Below are positions 7,104-15,396 of a stretch of DNA of 24,692 nucleotides, piece by piece (position 1 is the first letter of the stretch; every line of letters starts with the position of its first letter). The DNA lies in contig URMT01000016.1 in assembly GCA_900549005.1 (NCBI GenBank), forward strand, positions 1 to 24,692, written 5' to 3'. The translations under genes and the position numbers were made by a program. The notes beneath the pieces are model-generated. The model worked only from the letters and a program-made list of their open reading frames with translations, had not been told where the DNA came from and ran no database searches. The stretch comes from an uncultured Eubacteriales bacterium (GTDB lineage: Bacteria; Bacillota; Clostridia; Christensenellales; Borkfalkiaceae).

Positions 7104-8630
7104 TTATTCCATTGGCTTTATCATGCTTTCGATAAAGTCGATTTCTTCTTGTGAAAGATCGTATTTTTGATATAGTTCTTCATCTGTCCACGGTTTTGAA
7201 AAGTCTTGCATAGGGACAAAGGAATAAGTGGATTGAGTCATATTTTTATTTTTTCTTGCTCCTACCAATGCCCTAAAAAACTTTGTCTCCATATAAGTCT
7301 TGACATTACTTGCTGTTTGTTCGCCCGCAAAAGGGCCGATTCGTAAAAAAGTTTCTGTGCAAGCCATATTGGGGCCACACACTTCTGCTTTTCCTATAAT
7401 TCTGGCCGGAATAGGATATCCAATCTGTCCGGCAGCCCCGTCAGCTTTTGAGATAAATATTTTATATTGCTGAAGCTCATCCACTCCGCGCCCTAAAGCT
7501 GATATAGGAATATGCTTATAAATCCGTTTGCCTCCTTCTACACCGAGCATCTTACAAGTTTTATCAAGGTTTTCTGTTTCTACAAAATCAGAGTGAAACG
7601 CATAAGGATTTCGTGAGCTAACAATACTCGCAAAACTTTCTTCTTTGAAAGCGGTAACTTTTCTAATAATAGAGATCATTTCATTATATCTGATAAACAC
7701 GTCGGTTCCATTCTCCAATAAGGGCCTTTCCGACATGGCGGTGATGTTACCCTTATTGTGAGAAAAAACTTTGCATAAGCCCTTTTGCTCCCGATCCCAT
7801 AGAAAGTAGCATACGCCCCCTTCGATGGCAACGCCGGGGAAACATTCGCTTGCATCACCAAAGTCATGGATCTCTCTTATCCTGTCGTCATGCAACATTT
7901 CATTTCTAAAGTCATCCAAGCCTTTCCCGCCTGTAAACCATCGAGACGGAATGATCATTGTTAAATAGCGCGGTTTCAGCTTTTTGGCTTGTTCTACAAA
8001 GTGCTGGTATATCGGCATAGCGCTTGAACCTGTTCCTCCCCCGTCGCTCAACTGATAGGGCGGGTTGCCGATGATCACATCAAATTTCATATTGAAAAGT
8101 TTCTCCGGGGTTATCGTGTGAATAAATTCGTAGGCGTACGTCTCTAATTCGCCGCCGCGGTCGTATTCTTTTTGGCTTGCGCCGCAATAGATACATCTGC
8201 CGTCTTTCCACGTATGCGGAATGCGCTTATAGCGGATATTCCCTTCGGCAGTATCGAAATAGCTTACCGAAAATTCGCTGTTCGGGTATTTACTGCAATA
8301 AACGCCGCGGCGGGATAGCAGGCTTGTAAGCTCCGTAATGGCGATGCCGAACAGCTGTTTTTGGAAGATGTGGTCGATGCGCTCCTGCAAATCGGGGAAT
8401 TGTGGCTCTAATCCTTTGATGAGCCGCTTTGCGATTTCCCGCAAAAAAACGCCCGTCTTACAGGCAGGATCTAAAAATGTCGTGTCGGGATTTTTGAACA
8501 GCTCCTGCGGCAGCATATCCAACATCTGATTGACGATTTCGGGCGGCGTAAATACTTCGTCGTTGGAAAGGTTGGCTAGACAGGATAGCACGTCGGGGTT
8601 ATATACTTTATTAAACAGACTTTCAGCCAT
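7104..8630 (-). CDS. Eco57I-like N6-adenine DNA methyltransferase
   Basis: A 508-residue methylase. Motif I is FLDPACKTGVFL (53-63), a variant in which the usual second Gly is replaced by Lys-Thr. Motif IV is IIGNPPYQ (NPPY at 189-192), typical of N6-adenine methylases. A CxxC (CIYC, 146-149) precedes motif IV. The C-terminal half probably holds target recognition. Its ATG lies inside the end of the upstream gene (8-nt overlap ATGGCTGA), so translation is coupled. Together with the GIY-YIG helicase downstream it forms a restriction-modification-like operon. The target sequence cannot be predicted from this. Confidence 0.85.
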   Translation of the reverse strand: MAESLFNKVYNPDVLSCLANLSNDEVFTPPEIVNQMLDMLPQELFKNPDTTFLDPACKTGVFLREIAKRLIKGLEPQFPDLQERIDHIFQKQLFGIAITELTSLLSRRGVYCSKYPNSEFSVSYFDTAEGNIRYKRIPHTWKDGRCIYCGASQKEYDRGGELETYAYEFIHTITPEKLFNMKFDVIIGNPPYQLSDGGGTGSSAMPIYQHFVEQAKKLKPRYLTMIIPSRWFTGGKGLDDFRNEMLHDDRIREIHDFGDASECFPGVAIEGGVCYFLWDREQKGLCKVFSHNKGNITAMSERPLLENGTDVFIRYNEMISIIRKVTAFKEESFASIVSSRNPYAFHSDFVETENLDKTCKMLGVEGGKRIYKHIPISALGRGVDELQQYKIFISKADGAAGQIGYPIPARIIGKAEVCGPNMACTETFLRIGPFAGEQTASNVKTYMETKFFRALVGARKNKNMTQSTYSFVPMQDFSKPWTDEELYQKYDLSQEEIDFIESMIKPME

Positions 8631-9309
8631 TTTCCTGCACCCTCCTGTAGTGAGAAATATACCGCTTCAAAAATTTGCCTTCATCGCTCGGCTTGGCGTC
8701 GAACATCGATTGCTGTTTTGCATTGTGCTTTTCGTCATCCTGGGCAAGCAATTCCGCAAACGTATAGTCGCACCGCTGTATTTGGCTACCCGTTATAAAC
8801 GACCATTCGGAAAAGACGATAGGCCCTTTCGTGTCGTTGCCGTTTTCGTCCACGCACATAAGGGTGAGCGCGTTTCCGCACACGATATTGCGGGAAAGGA
8901 TGAATCTGACCGCTTCACGCGTTTCGTCGCTGCAATCTTTTTTGCATACGGCGGTGTACTCTTTATTCCATATCCCGAACATCCGCTCGCGGCAGGCAAT
9001 CACATTGTCAATCAAAATATCCACGCCGTAAATGCTGCTTGCCGCAAGTACGGCGTTTTTTTCGTAGTCTAAATGGCTTTTGCCGTACTTTTTTCGCACA
9101 ACGGCGAGCTTTCGCGTCAGAATTTCGGCAAGAAAATTGCCGTCCCCGCAGGCAGGCTCTAAAAATCGGCTGTCTATGCGTTCTGTTTCGTCTTTCACGA
9201 GGCCGCACATTGCCTTTACTTCCCGTTCCGCCGTGAATACTTCCCCGTGGTCGCGCACGCGCTCTTTCGATTTGGTTTGTCCTCTTGCTTTACTATTGTT
9301 CATATTCAT
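8623..9309 (-). CDS. Methyltransferase-like small subunit lacking the NPPY motif
   Basis: A 228-residue protein with a SAM-binding motif I, RFLEPACGDGNFL (about 48-60), and downstream Rossmann-like segment IYGVDILIDNV, but no NPPY or other catalytic motif IV. It is therefore half of a methylase fold, probably working with the full-length methylase encoded next to it. The start at 9309 is chosen because the promoter's predicted transcript start (about 9330) lies downstream of the in-frame ATG at 9348. There is no good SD, and an ATG at 9303 is also possible. It is the first gene of the operon reading to 3945. Confidence 0.7.
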   Translation of the reverse strand: MNMNNSKARGQTKSKERVRDHGEVFTAEREVKAMCGLVKDETERIDSRFLEPACGDGNFLAEILTRKLAVVRKKYGKSHLDYEKNAVLAASSIYGVDILIDNVIACRERMFGIWNKEYTAVCKKDCSDETREAVRFILSRNIVCGNALTLMCVDENGNDTKGPIVFSEWSFITGSQIQRCDYTFAELLAQDDEKHNAKQQSMFDAKPSDEGKFLKRYISHYRRVQENG

Positions 9310-9320
9310 GTGCGTACTTT

Positions 9321-9354
9321 TTACTATCGTGATAATATTATAACACAATAGTAA
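9321..9354. promoter_or_regulatory. Dyad over the RM promoter -10, candidate controller operator
   Basis: TTACTAT at 9321-9327 and ATAGTAA at 9348-9354 form the outer arms of an imperfect dyad that also pairs GTG with CAC further in. It is centred on the -10 hexamer. The half-site ACTAT recurs in the palindrome at 9401-9418 before the controller gene, so the XRE protein is the likely ligand; this is inference. Confidence 0.4.
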
Positions 9355-9365
9355 AAGAACGTCAA
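9337..9365 (-). promoter_or_regulatory. Promoter of the restriction-modification operon
   Basis: Minus strand TTGACG (9365-9360), 17-nt spacer, TATAAT (9342-9337). Confidence 0.75.
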
Positions 9366-9400
9366 CACGAAAGTTTTAATATGTGGTACTCGAAAGGAAT

Positions 9401-9418
9401 AAACTATAACTATAGTTT
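9401..9418. promoter_or_regulatory. Palindrome upstream of the XRE controller gene
   Basis: AAACTATA, AC, TATAGTTT: a perfect 8-bp inverted repeat with a 2-nt centre, 21 nt before the controller start. Its place and shape fit an autoregulatory operator (C-box). Confidence 0.5.
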
Positions 9419-9439
9419 TAGTTTGCGAGGGCTATGGTT

Positions 9440-9730
9440 ATGGAAAAGAGCGAAATTGCCAACAGGATCAAAGAATTGCGGGAAGCAAAAAAGATGACAC
9501 AAAACGCTTTGGCAAACGCAGCCGGCGTGTCTCCGACATATATTTATCAGTTAGAGCGTGGCGAAAAGAGCCCGACGGTCGAATACCTCGATCACATTTG
9601 TTGGGGGCTTGGGCTGACGCTGAAAGAATTTTTCGACTATCCCAACGAGGAAGAAAATTACACATTCCGTCTCGCATCCCTCTCACCCTCCCAACGCCAA
9701 CTTCTGGTCGCCTTTTTGAAGAGTTTGTAA
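9440..9730 (+). CDS. XRE-family regulator, likely controller of the RM operon
   Basis: A 96-residue protein with a helix-turn-helix of the Cro/C1 type at about residues 5-60 (IANRIKELREAKKMTQNALA, then VSPTYIYQLERGEKSPT), followed by a short tail. It is divergently transcribed from the methylase/helicase operon, the usual position of an RM controller protein. The second ATG (9440) is preferred to 9434 because GAGGG at 9427-9431 is 8 nt from it and only 2 nt from the first. A palindrome lies just upstream and a strong terminator just downstream, so the gene forms its own short transcription unit. Confidence 0.8.
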   Translation: MEKSEIANRIKELREAKKMTQNALANAAGVSPTYIYQLERGEKSPTVEYLDHICWGLGLTLKEFFDYPNEEENYTFRLASLSPSQRQLLVAFLKSL

Positions 9731-9732
9731 AA

Positions 9733-9770
9733 CGCCAACCCCCGAGCCGATTCCGGCTCGGGGGTTGGCG
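9733..9770 (+). terminator. Long perfect hairpin after the XRE gene
   Basis: A 17-bp perfect stem (arms 9733-9749 and 9754-9770, ATTC loop), very GC-rich, directly after the controller stop codon. No clear T run follows (CGTTATCGGT), so termination may be partial or rely on the stem strength. Confidence 0.65.
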
Positions 9771-9807
9771 CGTTATCGGTATATATAGATCGTTTTTTGG
9801 CAAACAA

Positions 9808-9825
9808 TTACTACTATAATAGCAA
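9808..9825. promoter_or_regulatory. Imperfect palindrome upstream of the ATPase promoter
   Basis: TTACTACTATAATAGCAA matches its own reverse complement at 14 of 18 positions and resembles the ACTAT/ATAGT half-sites near the XRE gene. It may be a third operator. Weak evidence. Confidence 0.25.
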
Positions 9826-9852
9826 TTACACGAAGAAAAAATGCTAAAAGGC

Positions 9853-9881
9853 TTGCGAAAAGTAAATTTCTATGCTATACT
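9853..9881 (+). promoter_or_regulatory. Promoter of the AAA ATPase gene
   Basis: TTGCGA (9853-9858), 17-nt spacer, TATACT (9876-9881), followed within a few bases by the SD AAGGAGGG of the gene starting at 9901. The leader is very short. Confidence 0.55.
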
Positions 9882-9900
9882 ATTCATAAGGAGGGCACCC

Positions 9901-11352
9901 ATGTCTATCGTCAACCGTGAAAATGTTTTAGACCTTTTATATTCCTACAACCCGTGGTGGAGGACGGGCTTTATTCAAAAGGAGTTCGTCAAGCCCATGC
10001 ACCGCTTTGCCTATTTTGAAGCATTCCGCTGTATGATGCGCGAGGATATCCGTCGCTCCGTCGTTCTGTGCGGCGCCAGGCGCACGGGCAAGACGACCAT
10101 CATGTATCAGGCGATCTCCGCACTTTTGGAGCAGGGCGTTTCCCCCAAGGATATCCTCTTTGTCTCCTTCGATCACCCGCTCTTGAAGCTGTGTTCGGTG
10201 AATACCGTCATGGAGACCTTCCGTTCCAATATCTCTGCCAGCGAGACGGTGTACTGCTTTTTCGACGAGATCCAATATGCCGCCGACTGGAACAACTGGC
10301 TGAAGATCTTATACGACACCGACCCGAAGATCAAGATCATGGCGACGGGCTCGGCAAGCCCCATCCTTTCGGACAAGACGAGCGAGAGCGGTCTGGGGCG
10401 CTGGAAGGTCATCCATGTGCCGACGCTCTCCTTTTACGAATACTGCGAGCTGCTGCAAATTTCCGTGCCGCCGCTGCCGCAGGACATCAAGCCCACGCAG
10501 CTATACCTGCGCGACGAGCGCGAACAGCAGGATATTCTGCGCAAGCTCTCCGCGCTGCAAGTGCATTTTATCCGCTATCTGCAGGTGGGCGGCTTCCCCG
10601 AGCTCGCTTTGAGCAAGGACGATCTGTACGCCCAGCGCGTTCTCCGGGAAGATATCGTCGATAAGGCATTGAAGCGCGATATCCCAGCCATCTACGGTAT
10701 CCGCAACATCGCCGATATCGAGCGTATCTTTTTGTACCTCTGCTACAATTCTTCCAATATTATCAACTTGCAGACGATGGGCAAGGAGATGGACGGTGTC
10801 AGCCGCACGACCATCGAAAAGTATATTGGGTATCTGGAGAGCGCCAGCCTTATCTATGTAAGCCCGCTCGTCACATTAGACGCAAAGAAGGTTTTAAAGA
10901 ATCAGAATAAGATCTACATTGCCGACGCAGCCATGCGCAACGCCGTTCTGATGAAGGACGACATCACCAACGATCCCGAGGAGCTGGGGCTGATTGCGGA
11001 AACCGCCGTCTATAAGCATATCAAGGCGTTTTACTATGAAGATGCGCCCACGGTCGGTTACTACCGCGGCGGCGGGAAGGGCAAGGAGATCGATATCGTC
11101 GTCAAGTCGGAACGTTTCGAGCCCATCATGATCGAGGTCAAGTACCGCGAGCAGGCGAAGATCGCGGAGGACGACGCCATCGTGACGGAGGCGGGCGCGA
11201 AGCATCCAAACCTTCTCATCACCAAGCGCCCGGAGGACTTCGGGCTTCATTCCTACGGCGAAAAGAGCGTCTACCGCATCCCCGCGCCAGCGTTCCTGTA
11301 CCTTCTCGGCTATGTAGAGCAGGTGAGGAATAAAAATTATAGACAAAAATAA
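9901..11352 (+). CDS. AAA-family ATPase with DUF4143-type C-terminal domain
   Basis: A 483-residue protein of the widespread AAA_14/DUF4143 group. Walker A is GARRTGKTT (58-66), with Lys64. Walker B is VYCFFDEIQ (Asp-Glu at 122-123). The sensor-like MATGSASPIL follows. The C-terminal third has the PD-(D/E)xK-like pattern EIDIVV ... IMIEVKYRE (about 395-415), as in DUF4143 proteins. The start at 9901 is set by AAGGAGGG about 6 nt upstream; the ORF opens 60 nt earlier but without an SD and across the promoter. It is a single-gene unit, more GC-rich than its neighbours on the right. The physiological role of the family is poorly defined; some members sit in mobile and defence regions. Confidence 0.8.
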   Translation: MSIVNRENVLDLLYSYNPWWRTGFIQKEFVKPMHRFAYFEAFRCMMREDIRRSVVLCGARRTGKTTIMYQAISALLEQGVSPKDILFVSFDHPLLKLCSVNTVMETFRSNISASETVYCFFDEIQYAADWNNWLKILYDTDPKIKIMATGSASPILSDKTSESGLGRWKVIHVPTLSFYEYCELLQISVPPLPQDIKPTQLYLRDEREQQDILRKLSALQVHFIRYLQVGGFPELALSKDDLYAQRVLREDIVDKALKRDIPAIYGIRNIADIERIFLYLCYNSSNIINLQTMGKEMDGVSRTTIEKYIGYLESASLIYVSPLVTLDAKKVLKNQNKIYIADAAMRNAVLMKDDITNDPEELGLIAETAVYKHIKAFYYEDAPTVGYYRGGGKGKEIDIVVKSERFEPIMIEVKYREQAKIAEDDAIVTEAGAKHPNLLITKRPEDFGLHSYGEKSVYRIPAPAFLYLLGYVEQVRNKNYRQK

Positions 11353-11370
11353 AAATATAGGCAAAATTAC

Positions 11371-11399
11371 TTGACGAAATCGTCGTTTTATGTTAAACT
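11371..11399 (+). promoter_or_regulatory. Promoter of the 11459-13408 gene pair
   Basis: TTGACG (11371-11376), 17-nt spacer, TAAACT (11394-11399). It begins 18 nt after the ATPase stop. Confidence 0.6.
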
Positions 11400-11458
11400 A
11401 CAATCAAAAATAAATGGTTTCGTTCTGTTCTACGAACTTTGACCAAAGGAGCTTTGTC

Positions 11459-12214
11459 TTGATAAGGGATAAAATTGTAGAAGCCTCTATTGAACTTCCA
11501 GATGATCTTGCCTATAAGATTGTTTGTTGTCTGAGAGAAGCGCTTGAAGATGATGTGTCAAGTTTTTTAGCGTCTTCAAATTTAGTAACACATAATGGGC
11601 TTCGTTCGTTAAAAGGAGACTTTATACATACTCGCCTGCAAACAGAACTAGGCAGCAAACAAATCGAGGTTGTACCTTTATGCCGCTCTGGATGGAAAAG
11701 CCGATTAGTTATTGACCGTGAACACAAAAGAGTCTATAGTGTAATCAGTGAAGGCAGAATGAAGCAAGTCGCTAAAGAAGCAAGGCATCGCAATGTTCCG
11801 CATTACGCGCTTCTTTTTGCTTATAATCTTAATTCAAAGGTGCGTGCTCCGCATAAACAAATGTCCATGTTCGATGAGTATCCCTTTTCTGATGAAATCA
11901 TGACAAAGGGATTTGACAAGCTCGTAGGTGGAATATTAAACACAAATGAAAATTATCAATATTGCGTCATTACATATGAAGTAATTGATAGAGAACTATC
12001 TGACTGTCAAGTTATAATTTTAGATCGTGATTTGGATGTCGCGGCAAAGAAAAGCTTAAACAGATATATCACGCCCGAATATTCAGCTTTAACAAGTCAA
12101 CATTCTTCTATAAAGGGCAGCGATAGCTCTGTACCACGTGTTAAACTAAAAAAGCGGGAATCCAATATTACAACCCCGCTAGTTTCTCTTAAGGAAGAAG
12201 AAAAACAAGCATAG
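11459..12214 (+). CDS. Unknown protein paired with an XRE-ImmA/IrrE protease, TTG start
   Basis: A 251-residue soluble protein that I cannot assign with confidence (I faintly recall similar proteins under DUF5986, unverified). Visible segments include ELPDDLAYKIVCCLREALED, then RSGWKSRLVIDREHKRVYSVISE, a basic GRMKQVAKEARHR, and a Lys/Glu-rich tail that looks disordered. The TTG at 11459 is chosen because AAAGGAG lies 7 nt before it; an upstream in-frame ATG (11414) has no SD. The gene is AT-rich. It is followed after 15 nt by the XRE-ImmA/IrrE gene, so the two are an operon. Such proteases usually cleave a partner regulator or regulate a toxin, so this protein may be a toxin, target or defence effector. 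This is inference. Confidence 0.6.
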   Translation: MIRDKIVEASIELPDDLAYKIVCCLREALEDDVSSFLASSNLVTHNGLRSLKGDFIHTRLQTELGSKQIEVVPLCRSGWKSRLVIDREHKRVYSVISEGRMKQVAKEARHRNVPHYALLFAYNLNSKVRAPHKQMSMFDEYPFSDEIMTKGFDKLVGGILNTNENYQYCVITYEVIDRELSDCQVIILDRDLDVAAKKSLNRYITPEYSALTSQHSSIKGSDSSVPRVKLKKRESNITTPLVSLKEEEKQA

Positions 12215-12229
12215 AAGGACGAGTAAGCT

Positions 12230-13408
12230 ATGACCAATACGCAAAAAATCAACGGAGATCACATAAAAAGCGCGAGACTTTTTAGAGGGCTATCGTTATC
12301 TGATTTGTCTAATAAAACTGGGATAACTAAACAAGCATTATCGTTGTATGAAAATGAAACTATAAGGCCAGAGATTAGTAAGCTCGTTGCAATTGCACAA
12401 GCTCTTGATTTCCCCATAGAGTATTTTATGAGCCTTGACAATTTTCAAGTCAAAACAGAATCGACCTATTTTAGGTCCTTATTGAGCACACCGAAAATTG
12501 CAAGAACTGCACAGAGTGTACGAGTTGAGTTTATAGCAAAAATCTATGAGATACTGATAGACTACGTTGACTTTCCTGACAGAAATTTCCCGGATATTGC
12601 TTTTAGCGGAAGAAATGCTTTTAGCGAGTGCGCGGATGAAGAGGAAACTTCTGAAATTGAATCAATTGCGACCCAATGTAGAAAGTTTTGGGGATTAGGA
12701 TTTGGTCCAATCGTCAATTTGCAAAAAACGGTAGAAAGCAACGGAATTATTATCACGTCCTTATTTACAGATAAAGATGAAATCGACGCATTTAGTCAAA
12801 GAACAATAATTAATGGAAACTCAGTATATATAATTGTTTTGAATTCAACTAAAAATAATGTTCGAACAAGGTTTGACATTGCTCACGAGTTGGGACATAT
12901 CTTTTTGCATCCCTGGAGCGAGAATATTGAGGAGCTTTCTAGACAGGAATTTAAAGAACGTGAGTCTCAAGCAAATAAATTTGCTGGAGCCTTTTTGTTG
13001 CCTAGAGAATCATTTGGTAATGATGTTAGCCACTATCCTACAAAATTAGAATACTATCTTCATTTAAAAGAAAAATGGAACGTTTCTATTCAAGCGATGA
13101 TTTATAGAACGCACCAACTTAAGATAATTTCAACTACACAGTATCAGTATTTAATGAGACAAATTTCCAAGCGTGGCTGGCGTTCATGCGAGCCGTACGA
13201 TAGACCATTTGATATTGAGAAGACACTTCTACAGGAAGCAATAGAGTTGCTTTTTTCTTCTGGAGAAATGAAACCATATGATTTAATGACTGCCTTAAAG
13301 AGTAAAGGACTGTATATGCGTCATGAGGATGTAGAGGATTTATTATCCATAGAGCGGGATTCGCTTAAAGAGACTACATCTGTTCCTAAACTGATTAGAT
13401 TAAAATAA
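12230..13408 (+). CDS. XRE regulator fused to ImmA/IrrE metalloprotease
   Basis: A 392-residue protein. Residues about 9-66 are an XRE helix-turn-helix (IKSARLFRGLSLSDLSNKTG, ITKQALSLYENE). Residues about 165-275 are an ImmA/IrrE-type zinc protease with HELGH at 219-223 and a later Glu (ERESQANKFAGAFLLP, Glu245) as likely third ligand. The C-terminal part is helical and unassigned. Such fusions bind DNA and may be relieved by proteolysis. It forms an operon with the unknown gene before it (15 nt apart, SD GAAGGACGAG). The active-site residues are intact. Confidence 0.85.
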   Translation: MTNTQKINGDHIKSARLFRGLSLSDLSNKTGITKQALSLYENETIRPEISKLVAIAQALDFPIEYFMSLDNFQVKTESTYFRSLLSTPKIARTAQSVRVEFIAKIYEILIDYVDFPDRNFPDIAFSGRNAFSECADEEETSEIESIATQCRKFWGLGFGPIVNLQKTVESNGIIITSLFTDKDEIDAFSQRTIINGNSVYIIVLNSTKNNVRTRFDIAHELGHIFLHPWSENIEELSRQEFKERESQANKFAGAFLLPRESFGNDVSHYPTKLEYYLHLKEKWNVSIQAMIYRTHQLKIISTTQYQYLMRQISKRGWRSCEPYDRPFDIEKTLLQEAIELLFSSGEMKPYDLMTALKSKGLYMRHEDVEDLLSIERDSLKETTSVPKLIRLK

Positions 13409-13416
13409 GACATAAC

Positions 13417-13778
13417 ATGAAAGCCGTAATTTACGCCCGATTTAGTTCGGAAAAACAGAACGAGGCGAGTATCGAAGGGCAGCTCCGCGAGTGCTTGGAG
13501 TACGCCAACTTCAACGGGATAGAGGTCATCGGGAATTACATAGACAGGGCGCAGTCGGCAAAGACCGATCATCGCCCCGAATTCCAGCGCATGATCAAAG
13601 ACAGCTACAAGCACGTCTTCGACTGTATCATTGTCTGGAAGCTCGACCGCTTCGCCCGCAACCGCTACGATTCCGCTTACTATAAAAACGTGCTTAAAAA
13701 GAATGGCGTGCGCGTCATCTCCGCTAAGGAGAGTATTTCTCAGGGCGCGGACGGCATATTGCTCGAATCTATCCTCGA
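13417..13778 (+). pseudogene. Serine recombinase, 5' part, interrupted by the inner element
   Basis: The first 120 codons encode a resolvase-type catalytic domain: YARFSSEKQ with the nucleophile Ser10, then VWKLDRFARNRYDSA and SAKESISQGADGILLESILEG. The reading frame runs on to 13887 through unrelated sequence of the inner element, making a 156-residue hybrid. The true continuation is at 19878-20984: joining codon GA|A at 13777-13778 to 19880 gives ESILEGYAEYYSAEL, the expected sequence for this family, and an uninterrupted protein of 488 residues. This is probably the outer element's integrase. It has no DNA-binding domain in its present form. SD is weak. Confidence 0.85.
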
Positions 13779-13791
13779 AGGGTTTAAGCGT

Positions 13792-13805
13792 TCAAATGGA
13801 CATAA
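13792..13805 (+). repeat. Left terminal inverted repeat of inner element
   Basis: TCAAATGGACATAA; exact reverse complement at 19857-19870. It begins 14 nt inside the left GA and is a likely recombinase-binding site. Confidence 0.8.
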
Positions 13806-13848
13806 TATATCTAATTTAAGAACAAAGCAGCCAATTCAGTGTAAAGTA

Positions 13849-13879
13849 AAAGCCATCGGAGACAATATCCGATGGCTTT
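13849..13879 (-). terminator. Terminator of the ABC exporter operon, possibly bidirectional
   Basis: A 12-bp perfect stem AAAGCCATCGGA/TCCGATGGCTTT (13849-13860, 13868-13879) with a 7-nt loop, flanked by A and T residues on both sides. It closes the leftward ABC operon 16 nt after the permease stop, and could also stop transcription from the broken recombinase gene. Confidence 0.7.
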
Positions 13880-13895
13880 TATCATGAAACAGTCT

Positions 13896-14552
13896 TCAAA
13901 CATCGATTCTTTGAAAATTCTCCATTGACAGATTACAGCTCACGGTAGACAAGATCGCATAGACAGCAATACCTATAACAAGTGCTACGAGCTTTGCGCC
14001 TGTATTTTCGGAATTGAGTCCGTTCAGGGTTGTAGAATAGAGCGGTGTTACCCAACGCAAAGCGATAAAAACGCTGATTAGCAAAAATATAACAACTGCA
14101 CCTATTACGAAAGGGGCTCCGATTTTGTCGGGGGTTTTGAAATAACAGGGGAAGAAGATCAGATTGAATATGCCGAGCAAAATCGCCCCGTTGCCTACCA
14201 AAACAAGATTCGCCGATATTCCCGCTTGGTTGACATACTGCTCCGCAGGCAAAATTGCTCCTTTGACTGCGCCGATAATTCCCACAAGCAATAAAATTAT
14301 ACACTGCAATCCAATCGTTACGAGTATTTTTGCAAGAGGAATATGCTCCTTTTTTACGGGCAGTGCGCAGGAAAACGCAATATCACCGTTTTCCCTTGTC
14401 ATCATACAGCAGAAAAATACCGAAAGGCAAGAGAAAAAGAAAATGACTTCATACGGATAATTCGGCACAAATACAAGCGCGGCAAAGGCGAGAAAGATAA
14501 AAGCCGTAGGGTGCAAGCATAAAGCTATTTCTTTTTTAATCAGATTCAGCAT
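13896..14552 (-). CDS. ABC-2 type exporter permease
   Basis: A 218-residue membrane protein with about six hydrophobic spans (roughly residues 12-30, 35-52, 76-98, 112-135, 146-165 and 188-207). It begins in the cytoplasm with MLNLIKKEIALCLHP, a usual start for small ABC-2 permeases. It overlaps the ATPase gene by 17 nt and has a good SD (GAGGAG, 7 nt from the ATG). With the ATPase it would form an exporter similar in layout to the PmtAB or bacitracin-type pairs. The substrate cannot be read from the sequence; self-protection against a peptide or drug is a plausible cargo function. Confidence 0.75.
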   Translation of the reverse strand: MLNLIKKEIALCLHPTAFIFLAFAALVFVPNYPYEVIFFFSCLSVFFCCMMTRENGDIAFSCALPVKKEHIPLAKILVTIGLQCIILLLVGIIGAVKGAILPAEQYVNQAGISANLVLVGNGAILLGIFNLIFFPCYFKTPDKIGAPFVIGAVVIFLLISVFIALRWVTPLYSTTLNGLNSENTGAKLVALVIGIAVYAILSTVSCNLSMENFQRIDV

Positions 14553-15396
14553 ACCTTTTCTCCTCGTTTGCCTTTTCCAAATGAACTATGATATTGTCTA
14601 TCGTTGCGTCTGCAAAAGTAACTCCGTTCAATCTTTGCGTATCGTGCGGAAGAAGTCCTTCATATCCTTCCTTTACCGACTTGACACCGATGGCATTTGC
14701 TGCCGTTGCGTCTGCAAGAGAAGAAAAATGCGCCAACTTATATTGATCAAGCAATTCTTTTAGCGGACACGCCGCAAGAATTTTCCCTTGCGAAATATAA
14801 ACGATATCGTCTGCAATTCGCATAAGATCTGACGTTATGTGCGTAGAGAAAAGAACCGATACGCCTTCTTCGCGTACAAGCTGTAAAATAATGTCGCAAA
14901 ACTCTTCACGGGAAAGCGGATCGAGACCGCTTGTCGGCTCGTCCATAATGAGCAATTTTGCTCCGTGCGAGAGGGCGAGGGCAAGCGCAAACTTTACCTT
15001 CATTCCTTCGGAAAGCTCTTTTACCTTTTTACTTTCAATAAGCTCGAATTGCGAAAGGAATTTTTCATATTTACTTTGATTCCAAGTCGGATAAAAAGGC
15101 GCGTATGCTTTGCGTATTGCTACGAGCGTATTCATAGGATAATATCGAAAACCGCCTCCGACATAACCTATCATTTGTTTAACAGCCATTTCCTCTTTGA
15201 GAAAATCTTTCCCAAAAGCAGAGACGCGTCCTTCTGCATTGATAAGGCGCAAAATACCCTTAATTGTTGTGCTTTTCCCTGCGCCGTTTCTTCCAATAAG
15301 TTCGGAAATATGTCCCTGCTGTACACAAAAACTAACTTTGTCCAGTGTAAATTCAGGATAGACTTTCTTCAATTCTTTTACTTCAAGCGCGTTCAT
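14536..15396 (-). CDS. ABC transporter ATP-binding protein
   Basis: A 286-residue ATPase. Walker A is GRNGAGKST (about 36-44). The signature motif is LSEGM rather than LSGGQ, Walker B is LLIMDEPTSGLD, and the switch His is in LFSTHI. A C-terminal extension of about 70 residues follows, as is common in exporters partnered with ABC-2 permeases. Its start overlaps the stop of the AbrB-like gene (ATGA, 4 nt), so the three genes are one coupled operon. All nucleotide-binding motifs are intact. Confidence 0.85.
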   Translation of the reverse strand: MNALEVKELKKVYPEFTLDKVSFCVQQGHISELIGRNGAGKSTTIKGILRLINAEGRVSAFGKDFLKEEMAVKQMIGYVGGGFRYYPMNTLVAIRKAYAPFYPTWNQSKYEKFLSQFELIESKKVKELSEGMKVKFALALALSHGAKLLIMDEPTSGLDPLSREEFCDIILQLVREEGVSVLFSTHITSDLMRIADDIVYISQGKILAACPLKELLDQYKLAHFSSLADATAANAIGVKSVKEGYEGLLPHDTQRLNGVTFADATIDNIIVHLEKANEEKRYAESD

